A DNA stretch of 42,336 nt, from contig DATFYX010000057.1 of assembly GCA_035314825.1 (NCBI GenBank), forward strand, positions 1 through 42,336. The letters run 5' to 3'. The position numbers and the translations under genes are program-made. Below, one piece after another: positions 25,419 to 36,097 of the stretch (the first letter of the stretch is position 1; the number at the start of each line of letters is the position of its first letter). The stretch is from Candidatus Eremiobacteraceae bacterium. GTDB lineage: Bacteria; Vulcanimicrobiota; Vulcanimicrobiia; Eremiobacterales; Eremiobacteraceae. The notes below the pieces were generated by a model. The model did not search any database. It was not told where the DNA came from and saw only the letters and a program-made list of their open reading frames with translations.

Positions 25419-26345
25419 CTACTTGTTCGGCGTCGCTGGAGCCGGTGCCGGCGCGGCGGTCGCGGGCGCCACCGGAGCCGGCGACGGGAACAGATCCTGG
25501 TAGCGCGGGTCCTCGACCTCGATCTTCGCGCTGGCCCGCAACTGGTTCATGAACGGCTGGATCTGCAGCGATTCTTGCTGTTTCTTGATCTGGTCGATCA
25601 CCGCTTCTTTGGTCAGCGGCTTGACCCCCTCGACCTGGATGACGTGCCAGCCGAACGGCGTCTGCACCGGCGCGCTGATCTGGCCGGGCTTGAGCGCGAA
25701 CGCCGCGTTCTGGAACGCCGGCACCATCTGGCCCGGGCCGAACCAACCGAGGTCGCCGCCCTTGTCCTTGGTGCCAGGATCGATCGAGTACTGCTTGGCG
25801 AGCGTCGCGAAATCGGCGCCCTTCTTGAGCTGCGCCTCGATCATTTCCGCTTGCGCCTTGCTCTTGACGAGGATGTGGCGCGCCTGCACCTGTGCCGGCT
25901 GCCCGAGCACCAGGTGCTGCTGCTTGAGATAATCGTTGACCTGCGCATCGGTGACGGTGATGTTCTGGTCGACCGCTTTGGTCGTCAGGATGTTCTGGCG
26001 CACGAGCTTGCGCGCGTCGTCCATGCTGATGCCTTGCGACTTCAACATCGTGTCGAACTGGCCGGGCGGGAAATGCGATTCGATCTCGGTGAGCTTGTCG
26101 TTCACTTCGGCATCGGTCGCGGTGATGTTGTGCTCTTTGGCGTACTGGAAGATAAGGTCTTGCTGGACCATTCCAGCGAGGGTGTTCTTGCCGCCCTGCT
26201 GCTCGAGTTTGGCGTCGAGCTCACCTTTGGTGATCTTCTCGCCGTTGACCGTCGCGACGGTCTTCTGGTCGCCGCATCCCGTCATGAGCAGCACCGCGCA
26301 TGCGGCGGCCATGAGCGATGCGAGCGTCGCGAACCTGGACTTCAT
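25419..26345 (-). CDS. prsA: PrsA/SurA-like parvulin peptidyl-prolyl isomerase lipoprotein
   Basis: A 308-residue exported foldase. The N-terminus is a lipoprotein signal (KSRFATLASLMAAACAVLLMTGC) with a lipobox ending at Cys about 24, so Lgt and LspA encoded here would process it. A SurA-N-like helical region follows (about 30-145), then a parvulin domain (QARHILVKSKAQAEMIEAQLKKGADFATLAKQYS to PFGWHVIQVEGVKP, about 150-245), and a Pro/Ala-rich tail. It helps fold secreted or outer-membrane proteins. GGAGG sits almost against the first ATG (26348), so I prefer the next ATG, 26345. The start is 11 bp from the mfd stop. Confidence 0.9.
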   Translation of the reverse strand: MKSRFATLASLMAAACAVLLMTGCGDQKTVATVNGEKITKGELDAKLEQQGGKNTLAGMVQQDLIFQYAKEHNITATDAEVNDKLTEIESHFPPGQFDTMLKSQGISMDDARKLVRQNILTTKAVDQNITVTDAQVNDYLKQQHLVLGQPAQVQARHILVKSKAQAEMIEAQLKKGADFATLAKQYSIDPGTKDKGGDLGWFGPGQMVPAFQNAAFALKPGQISAPVQTPFGWHVIQVEGVKPLTKEAVIDQIKKQQESLQIQPFMNQLRASAKIEVEDPRYQDLFPSPAPVAPATAAPAPAPATPNK

Positions 26346-26356
26346 CATTCCTCCAT

Positions 26357-29788
<3,432 letters not shown>

Positions 29789-29881
29789 GAATAATCTCCA
29801 AAGCTCTTTGGCCGGGTCGCGCGCGACCCGGCCTATGTCAAACCGATATTACCCGAGCCTATCTCGGGCCACCTATTATAA
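29789..29881. promoter_or_regulatory. Divergent control region between mfd and the surface-polymer run
   Basis: This 93-bp gap separates mfd (minus) from the plus-strand run. It holds a 24-bp perfect palindrome, a 6-bp-stem hairpin at 29852-29868, and a TATTATAAT stretch (29874-29882) that gives a TATAAT box on either strand. I find no matching -35 element at the right distance. Confidence 0.45.
29810..29833. repeat. Perfect 24-bp palindrome upstream of mfd
   Basis: The half-site GGCCGGGTCGCG is followed directly by its complement with no mismatch or spacer. It lies 22 bp before the mfd start, overlapping the likely leader. It could be an operator for a dimeric regulator or an mRNA hairpin; sequence alone does not decide. 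Confidence 0.75.
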
Positions 29882-30295
29882 TTGAAAACAAACAGAATCG
29901 CCACCACAATTCTGACCGGCATGCTGCTCGCGGCGGGCTGCCTTGCCGTTAGGGCCGACGACGGAGCAGCCGGGCATAACGGCCTGCCGGCCGGGGTGCC
30001 ATACGCGTCGGACACTGACCCTGTGCGCATCACCGCCGTGAACTTCTCACCGAGCGAGCCCAAGCGCGGCGACACCGTCACGGCGGAGGTGACGTGCTCG
30101 AGCAACGCAGCGGCGGTCACCGTCGCAGTGGGAACGATCCGCGTCCTGGTGCCGAAGAAAGCGCCCGGCATCTTCCGCACCCAGCTGCACGTCCCCGCAT
30201 TCGCCTTCTATTCCTCGCATCAGACCGTCATCATCACCGCGATCAGGACGGACGGCGCTACCGCACAGCGCACGATCTCCGTCGACATCCGCTGA
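29882..30295 (+). CDS. Secreted protein with Ig/E-set-like domain, unknown function
   Basis: A 137-residue exported protein I cannot name. It has a signal peptide (MKTNRIATTILTGMLLAAGCLAVRA), with a plausible signal peptidase I site after AVRA and a poor lipobox-like AAGC. The mature part (about 45-137) is beta-rich (DPVRITAVNFSPSEPKRGDTVTAEVTCSS, ending RTISVDIR), resembling an immunoglobulin-like or E-set fold. The TTG start lacks a Shine-Dalgarno sequence and overlaps a TATAAT-like box, so the true start is uncertain; ATG 29921 is an alternative. It lies 3 bp before deoB and may share its transcript. Confidence 0.65.
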   Translation: MKTNRIATTILTGMLLAAGCLAVRADDGAAGHNGLPAGVPYASDTDPVRITAVNFSPSEPKRGDTVTAEVTCSSNAAAVTVAVGTIRVLVPKKAPGIFRTQLHVPAFAFYSSHQTVIITAIRTDGATAQRTISVDIR

Positions 30296-30298
30296 CCT

Positions 30299-31453
30299 GT
30301 GGCCGGCCCATCGGTCATCGTGCTCGTCATCGATTCGGGCGGCGTCGGCGCCGCGCCGGACGCCGCCGCCTTCCACGACTCCCCGACGGTCAACACGCTC
30401 GGCAACACCGCGGCGGCAGCAGGCGGCCTCGCCCTGCCGACCTTCGAGAAGTTGGGGTTAGGCAACATCACCGATATGCGCGGCGTCGCGCACGCGGCAT
30501 CCCCGCGCGCGTCGTGGGGTCGCTTGCGCGAGGTGAGCGCGGGCAAAGACACGATCACCGGACACTGGGAGATGATGAACATCGTCATCCGGACGGCGTT
30601 CCCGACGTATCCGCGCGGCTTTCCGCCGGACGTGGTGGAGCGCTTCGAATCGCTGATCGGAAGACGCGTGCTCGGCAATCGCGCGGCCTCGGGCACGCAG
30701 ATCATCGAGGAGCTCGGCGCCGAACACATGCGGACCGGCCGCCCCATCATCTACACGTCTGCGGATTCGGTTTTTCAGGTGGCCACGCATGAAGACGTCG
30801 TACCGCTGGAAACCCTATGGCACTGGTGCGAACAAGCACGGAGCATCCTCACAGGGGCCAACCGCGTGAATCGGGTCATCGCCCGGCCGTTCGTCGGCGA
30901 GCCTGGCCGCTTCACGCGGACCGCGGGGAGGCGCGACTACGCGGTGGCGCCCCCGCGGCCAAGCATCCTCGATCTGCTCGCCGCCGCAGGTGTGCCGACC
31001 TGCGGTATTGGGAAGATAGGCGACATATACTGCTGCCAGGGTATCGCAGCGGGGAGCCGAACGGGCGACAACGCAGAAGGACTAGCCCGGACGCGGGAGT
31101 GGTTGGATGCGGGACAGGGCGGTTTCTGCTTCACAAACCTCAACGATTTCGACTCGAAGTACGGCCACCGTCGCGACCCCGACGGCTACGCCAAGGCACT
31201 GCTGGCGCTGGACCGGAGTTTGCCCGATATTCTCGATCGATTGAAGGACGGAGATCGACTGATAATCACGGCTGACCACGGATGCGACCCCACCGCAGCC
31301 GGCACCGACCACACGCGTGAATACGCCCCGCTCCTCGACTACGCTCCCGGCAAACCGGGCCGCGCGTTGGGCGAGCTCATCTCGTTCGCACAAGTCGGCA
31401 GCCGCGTCATGGAGTCATTTGGTTTGACCGCACCGGAGCCGCTTCTCGCATGA
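30299..31453 (+). CDS. deoB: Phosphopentomutase
   Basis: A 384-residue alkaline-phosphatase-fold metalloenzyme that interconverts (deoxy)ribose 1- and 5-phosphates in nucleoside metabolism. Visible are the metal ligand in VIDSGGVGAAPDA, the activating threonine in GKDTITGHWEMM, IYTSADSVFQVATHE, the FVGEPGRFTRT loop, and the C-terminal ADHGCDPTAAGTDHTREYAP metal site. GTG 30299 starts three bases after the previous stop. Its own stop overlaps the sugar transferase ATG (ATGA), an unusual neighbour for a nucleoside-salvage enzyme. No deoA, deoC or cdd lies nearby. Confidence 0.96.
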   Translation: MAGPSVIVLVIDSGGVGAAPDAAAFHDSPTVNTLGNTAAAAGGLALPTFEKLGLGNITDMRGVAHAASPRASWGRLREVSAGKDTITGHWEMMNIVIRTAFPTYPRGFPPDVVERFESLIGRRVLGNRAASGTQIIEELGAEHMRTGRPIIYTSADSVFQVATHEDVVPLETLWHWCEQARSILTGANRVNRVIARPFVGEPGRFTRTAGRRDYAVAPPRPSILDLLAAAGVPTCGIGKIGDIYCCQGIAAGSRTGDNAEGLARTREWLDAGQGGFCFTNLNDFDSKYGHRRDPDGYAKALLALDRSLPDILDRLKDGDRLIITADHGCDPTAAGTDHTREYAPLLDYAPGKPGRALGELISFAQVGSRVMESFGLTAPEPLLA

Positions 31454-32157
31454 TCGCCACCAGCGCCACCGCGGCCGCTCAAACCGTCGTCGGGCGTCCG
31501 CTTCCGGAGATGCAGCGGCGGTCGCAACGGATCGCCGACAGCCGCACCGCGCCGCTCTCATGGCGCATCGCCAAGCGCGCGCTGGACATCGTCCTATCGG
31601 CGCTTCTCTTGGTGATCCTCGCGCCGGTGTTCGGGCTCATCGCCGTCGGCATCAAGCTCAGCTCGCCCGGACCGGTGTTCTTCTCGCAGATGCGCGTCGG
31701 CAAACGGGGCCGCGAGTTCCGCTTCTACAAGTTCCGCACGATGGTGGACGGCGCGCATCTGCTGCACGAACACGTCCTGCATCTCAACGAGCTCGACGGC
31801 CCGGCGCTCAAGATCGCCGACGATCCGCGCGTGCACGACTTCGGCACCGTGTTGCGGCGCACGAGCCTCGACGAACTCCCGCAGCTGTGGAACGTGCTGC
31901 GCGGCGACATGAGCCTTGTCGGGCCGCGCCCGGCATTGCCGCGTGAAGTGGCTAACTACGAACCGCACTACCTGCAGCGCCTCGCGGTGATGCCGGGGAT
32001 CACCGGGTTGTGGCAGGTGAGCGGCCGCGCCAACGTGCCGTTCCGCCGCTGGATGGCGATGGACGTCTGGTACGCCCGCCACTGGAATCCGCTGCTCGAC
32101 CTATGGATCTTGGCGCGCACCGTGCCCGCGGTTTTTCGCGGGGAAGGCGCGTGGTAA
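31450..32157 (+). CDS. Undecaprenyl-phosphate sugar phosphotransferase
   Basis: A 235-residue bacterial sugar transferase (WcaJ/WbaP C-domain family) that moves a sugar phosphate from a UDP- or GDP-sugar to undecaprenyl phosphate, the first step of many capsule or O-antigen pathways. After a Ser/Arg-rich leader comes KRALDIVLSALLLVILAPVFGLIAVGIKLSSPGPVFFSQMRVG, a re-entrant membrane helix with the KR-D motif. It is followed by FRFYKFRTMVDGA, LRRTSLDELPQLWNVLRGDMSLVGPRP and PGITGLWQVSGR. The four-helix N-terminal domain of WcaJ is absent, making it a minimal PglC-like form. The sugar is not predictable. Overlaps deoB. Confidence 0.94.
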   Translation: MIATSATAAAQTVVGRPLPEMQRRSQRIADSRTAPLSWRIAKRALDIVLSALLLVILAPVFGLIAVGIKLSSPGPVFFSQMRVGKRGREFRFYKFRTMVDGAHLLHEHVLHLNELDGPALKIADDPRVHDFGTVLRRTSLDELPQLWNVLRGDMSLVGPRPALPREVANYEPHYLQRLAVMPGITGLWQVSGRANVPFRRWMAMDVWYARHWNPLLDLWILARTVPAVFRGEGAW

Positions 32158-33548
32158 CGGCCCCCTTGCTGTTGTTGCCCCCAGTCGTCGACCAAACCAT
32201 CCACCAAACGCCGCTCACGATCGTCTCCGCCGTGCTCTTCGTGCTCGCCGGTCTCGCCGCGTTATGGTTATGCCTGCGCCGCCCCCAATGGGCGGCGGCT
32301 CTCATCGCGTTTGTGATCCCTTTTGCGTTCTACCGCGACTTCATGCACACGACCATCACCCTCGAAAAGGTCGTGATCATCGGCGTGGCGATCGGTCTGG
32401 TGCTGCGAGGCGCTCCGCTCGTCCCCGCGAGCGCGCCGGCGCGCCGCATCCTCATCGCGGGTCTGATCGTGCTCGCGGCGATCGCGATCTCCGGCATCCA
32501 GGCTACCTATCCGGGTCCGGTGCTGCGCGAAGCCCTCAAACAGGTCGAATACTTGGTGATGTTCTGGTGCGCCGCGAGCTTGGTGATCGAACAGCGCGAG
32601 GACTTGCGCTGGATCGAGGCGGGCATCATCGCGTCGGTGCTCGTCGTGTCGCTCGATGCGGTCGCACAGGGCTTGCTCGGCGGCGCGCCTTCAGGCGTGT
32701 GGATCAACGGCCACCGCCTGCCGCGGGTCGCCGGACCGCTGGAAGGACCCAATCAGCTGGGCGGCTTCTTGCAGATGGCATTGCCGGTGCTGTTCCTATC
32801 TCCGCTGCTGCTGAGCGATCGCCTGCGCGCGCTGCGCTGGATCGCGATCTTCGCCGCGGCGCTTGCGATCCCGATGACGCTGTCGCGCTCCGGCGTAGCG
32901 TTCGCGCTGGCCGCCTTCGCGTTGGTATGGTTCGTCGACCGCGCTGCGGCGCGCAAGTCGTGGATCCCGTTCGCAGCCGGCACGCTGGCCGGCTTCGCGA
33001 TCGCGATCCAATGGTATTGGGGAGCAACGCACAGCTTCGCGCTGCTCGGCGACATCTTCCGGCTTTCCGAAGTGCCGCTGCAAGACCCGGGCGGCGTCGG
33101 CACGCGCAACGAGCTGTGGAACGCCGCGCTCGCGATGTTCGGCGCGCATCCGCTGATCGGCGTCGGGGCCGGCAACTTCGAGCATCTGCTCTCGACGGTC
33201 GGTTTGGCCAACGTCCAGACGCACGCGAACAGCCTCTGGCTGCAGACGCTGGCCGAGCAAGGGCTCGTCGGGTTCATCGCACTGCTCGCCCTCTACGTCG
33301 TCGTGTTGCGCGAATGCGGGCTCGGCCTCTCGCAGTCGTGGCTCGCGCGCGCGGCGCTGGTCGCGACCATCTGCCTGCTGCTCCACCAGGTCTTCGACGA
33401 TCTGTTCTTCTTTCCGAAGGTCGGCCTGCTGTGGTGGCTGCTGATCGGCGCGGCGGCCGGCGACCTCGCCGGCGCTCGAGCGCAGGTGCGTGCGCCGGCC
33501 GCGGCGGCGTCGGCCGAGCTGCGCGAAACCGCTACGCCGATCGCCTAA
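32151..33548 (+). CDS. O-antigen ligase/polymerase-like membrane protein
   Basis: A 465-residue protein with about 11 hydrophobic helices and a large periplasmic loop of the Wzy/WaaL type. The C-terminal family region shows GTRNELWNAALAMFGAHPLIGVGAGNFE, then QTHANSLWLQTLAEQGLVGFIALL, the classic O-antigen ligase motif. It either polymerises lipid-linked repeat units or attaches them to an acceptor; the two cannot be separated by sequence. GTG 32151 overlaps the sugar transferase stop; the frame extends further upstream, but only as that gene's shadow. It is followed by the LptD-like gene with a TAATG overlap. Confidence 0.9.
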   Translation: MVTAPLLLLPPVVDQTIHQTPLTIVSAVLFVLAGLAALWLCLRRPQWAAALIAFVIPFAFYRDFMHTTITLEKVVIIGVAIGLVLRGAPLVPASAPARRILIAGLIVLAAIAISGIQATYPGPVLREALKQVEYLVMFWCAASLVIEQREDLRWIEAGIIASVLVVSLDAVAQGLLGGAPSGVWINGHRLPRVAGPLEGPNQLGGFLQMALPVLFLSPLLLSDRLRALRWIAIFAAALAIPMTLSRSGVAFALAAFALVWFVDRAAARKSWIPFAAGTLAGFAIAIQWYWGATHSFALLGDIFRLSEVPLQDPGGVGTRNELWNAALAMFGAHPLIGVGAGNFEHLLSTVGLANVQTHANSLWLQTLAEQGLVGFIALLALYVVVLRECGLGLSQSWLARAALVATICLLLHQVFDDLFFFPKVGLLWWLLIGAAAGDLAGARAQVRAPAAAASAELRETATPIA

Positions 33549-35305
33549 TGCGGGCCCGCGTCGCGCACGCGGCTGTCGCATCGCTGCTCGCGTTCGCGCC
33601 GCTGATCGCGCAAGCCGCCGGCCCGCCGGTCGATCCCCGTCTCGCCGCGCTGCCCGCTCCCATCCGCGTGTCGGCACATCGCGTCGAATACTACGGTGAT
33701 TCCGCGCTGATCGTCGCTCGCGGCGACGTTCACGTGGTCGAACCCGATGGTTCGGTCGTGCAAGGCGACGTCTTCGTCATGAATCTCGGGTTGCGCCGGT
33801 TCTTGGTCGCCGGCCACGTGCGCTTGCAGACCAAAGCCGGCGCGATGTCGGGCGCGGCCTATGCGGATTTCCTCGTGTTCCGCCGCCAGTATTTCGTGCC
33901 GCTCGACCCGGAAGCGGACCGCTGGACGTTCTTCAACTACGATTTCGCGAATCCGAAAAAGGGCCGGCAGATGCCGGGCGATGCGTTCTTCATCCCGGAC
34001 GTCTCCGGCACGAAGCCGTACATCGTCGGCCGGGCCGTGACGATCAACGCCTCTACGTATCTGCGCATGACGCCGGCGACCTTCGTCTTGTTCAACGGCG
34101 CGTTGTGGACCACGCCGCTGCCTCCGTACACGTATAATTTCTCGGCCAATCAGAACTTCGGGGTGAACGCGTTGGCCGGCGCGAGTTTCGACGTGCCGTA
34201 CAATCTGGCCGGCTCGCCCGTGTCGCTCGACGCGCTGCATTTCCGCTACGATCAGGTGCTGCCGGTCAGCACGTACTGGTCGCTCGAGCATCACTCGGTC
34301 TTCGGCGCCGGCTATGCCGTGGCGAGCCTGAATCCGGCGAGCGAACCGCCCAAACAGTGGAATCTATTGAGCTACGACCGCATGTCGCCGGCGAGCGCGC
34401 TGCGCCTCAACACGCAGCTGTTCACCTATCAGTACGGCTTGTCTCAGCCGCTCTCGTCCAGCGGTTACGCTGATCTGCAGTACAATCAGGGCATCCGCCA
34501 GTCGTCGGTGTTGGTCGACGTCACGCAAGAGTACTCAAGCCTGCTGGCGCAGCCGGCGCTCGGGTACTACGGCGATCCGTCGCATCAATGGATCCCGAAT
34601 CACCCATTCATCGGCGGCTTGCAGTGGCAGGGGTACTATCAGAAGCTCTTGCGCACCGGACTCACCTACCGGCTCGCGTCCGGGCTCGGCACGATCCACG
34701 ATGCGTTCGGGGTGAGCAACAGCGGCCAGCCGGAGGTCAACAGTTACTATTTCGCAGGTTCGCTCTTCACGCCGACCTACCGCGGCCCGCTCGGCACCGG
34801 CATCAACGCGGCGTACACGATCAGCCAGTCCTACTTCAGTTTCCCGAACATCGTGCAAGAGCAGACGACGACGGCGACGATCAGCCGGCGCGTCTCGCCG
34901 CACGTGCTGCTGATCGGGTCGGACGTCATCGACAGCGCGACCTCGCGCAACGCGTTCTCGATCATCTCGCCCAACCAGGCGACCGGAGCCGTGCCCCTGC
35001 CGTCGTCCATCGACGGCCTGCCCGTCGTGCTCGGTCCGTTCTTGCGGGCGACCAACCGCGCGTATGGCCTCAACACCGTATGGACGCCGTCGCCGGACTT
35101 CCAATTCACCGTTGCGGCGACCCAATCCGACTATTCGCCGCAACAGGCGCCTTTGGCGACCGGACCGCCGAGATATCAGATCAGCGGCGACGTGCGCATG
35201 CGCATCACCCGCGTGCTGTTCCTCGACGCGCAGCGTTCGTATTTCTTCAACTGGGGCGGGCAGACGTGGTCGCCGCACTTCCAGATCTTGATAACGTCGC
35301 AATGA
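33548..35305 (+). CDS. LptD/OstA-like outer-membrane beta-barrel protein
   Basis: A 585-residue exported protein. A signal peptide ending about AQA (residue 23) is followed by an OstA/LptA-like beta-jellyroll (HRVEYYGDSALIVARGDVHVVEPDGSVVQGD). Then comes a long region of alternating short polar-aromatic strands (about 230-585) typical of an outer-membrane barrel. LptD inserts lipopolysaccharide into the outer membrane. This protein is shorter than Proteobacterial LptD, and I cannot place its conserved cysteines, so it may act on another surface lipid or glycan. It follows a sugar transferase and an O-antigen ligase-like gene, which fits surface polymer export. ATG 33548 overlaps the ligase stop. 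Confidence 0.72.
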   Translation: MRARVAHAAVASLLAFAPLIAQAAGPPVDPRLAALPAPIRVSAHRVEYYGDSALIVARGDVHVVEPDGSVVQGDVFVMNLGLRRFLVAGHVRLQTKAGAMSGAAYADFLVFRRQYFVPLDPEADRWTFFNYDFANPKKGRQMPGDAFFIPDVSGTKPYIVGRAVTINASTYLRMTPATFVLFNGALWTTPLPPYTYNFSANQNFGVNALAGASFDVPYNLAGSPVSLDALHFRYDQVLPVSTYWSLEHHSVFGAGYAVASLNPASEPPKQWNLLSYDRMSPASALRLNTQLFTYQYGLSQPLSSSGYADLQYNQGIRQSSVLVDVTQEYSSLLAQPALGYYGDPSHQWIPNHPFIGGLQWQGYYQKLLRTGLTYRLASGLGTIHDAFGVSNSGQPEVNSYYFAGSLFTPTYRGPLGTGINAAYTISQSYFSFPNIVQEQTTTATISRRVSPHVLLIGSDVIDSATSRNAFSIISPNQATGAVPLPSSIDGLPVVLGPFLRATNRAYGLNTVWTPSPDFQFTVAATQSDYSPQQAPLATGPPRYQISGDVRMRITRVLFLDAQRSYFFNWGGQTWSPHFQILITSQ

Positions 35306-36093
35306 AGTTCGCAAATGTAGTAGCGCGATCTCTGATCGCGCTGGCAATGCTGGCGACACCGCTGACCGCGCATGCCCTGCCGACGCCGATCCCGCAGGCA
35401 TCGCAAACGCCGCCGCCCGACCTCGCTGCGCCATCGGCGACGCCGCTGCCGCTGGAGGTGAACGGCCAGGTGATCGACATCGAGCGCGGCTTCATCGTCT
35501 TCACCAGCGGCGATGCTTTGCGCCTGGCGCCGAATGCGGCACTGCTCGACGATGCGACAGGCGCGACGTTGACCAACGCGCCGGCCCCGGGTATATTCGC
35601 GCTGGCCTCGATCGACACGGCGAGCGGCATGGTGACGTCAGTACGGTTCTCGCACAAACCCTTGTCGCAGGGCACGTCCATCACGCAGATCCCGCGCCAA
35701 TACGTCGTGCAGGCATCGCCCCCGCAGGGCAATCCGGAGCTTGAACCGCCAAAGCCGAAGTACACGAGCAAGCTGAGCACGGACACGCTCGTGCGCATCA
35801 CCGTGCAAGTGCCGCCGAACACGCCGTTCACCGACGACGTGTTCATGACCACCGACACGAGCGGCTGGAATCCGCAAGCGGTGAAGATGCAGCGCCAAGA
35901 CGCGATCCATTTCTTCATCGAGCTGCGCCTGCGTACCGGGACCGATTTCCATTTCCTGTTCACGCGCGGCTCGTGGAACAGCGCGGAGCGCGATCGCAAT
36001 GGACTCGAACGCACGGCGCGCGATCTCTACATCGAGGGCAGCGATGCGCTCGCCGTCGATGCGACGGTCTACCGTTGGGCCGATATACCGTGA
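35302..36093 (+). CDS. Secreted protein with CBM20/E-set-like C-terminal domain
   Basis: A 263-residue exported protein. The signal peptide (MKFANVVARSLIALAMLATPLTAHA) is followed by a Pro-rich linker, a small beta domain (about 48-118: NGQVIDIERGFIVFTSGDALRLAP) and a C-terminal domain (about 160-262) with ITVQVPPNTPFTDDVFMTTDTSGWNP and FLFTRGSWNSAERDRNGLE. That second part resembles starch-binding-like modules, including those at the N-terminus of some esterases. Residues for glycan binding cannot be confirmed. ATG 35302 overlaps the LptD-like stop by four bases, so it may be a glycan-binding partner of that pathway. It converges with a minus-strand gene 4 bp away. Confidence 0.75.
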   Translation: MKFANVVARSLIALAMLATPLTAHALPTPIPQASQTPPPDLAAPSATPLPLEVNGQVIDIERGFIVFTSGDALRLAPNAALLDDATGATLTNAPAPGIFALASIDTASGMVTSVRFSHKPLSQGTSITQIPRQYVVQASPPQGNPELEPPKPKYTSKLSTDTLVRITVQVPPNTPFTDDVFMTTDTSGWNPQAVKMQRQDAIHFFIELRLRTGTDFHFLFTRGSWNSAERDRNGLERTARDLYIEGSDALAVDATVYRWADIP

Positions 36094-36097
36094 TGCG

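Noticed and set aside
29877-29882. TATAAT box as promoter of the secreted protein gene
   Set aside because: It overlaps the proposed TTG start and no -35 element fits, so I list it only within the control region.
32264-33547. Upstream extension of the LptD-like frame (1013 residues in all)
   Set aside because: The extension is out of frame with the O-antigen ligase-like gene and is Arg-rich. The signal peptide starts cleanly at ATG 33548.
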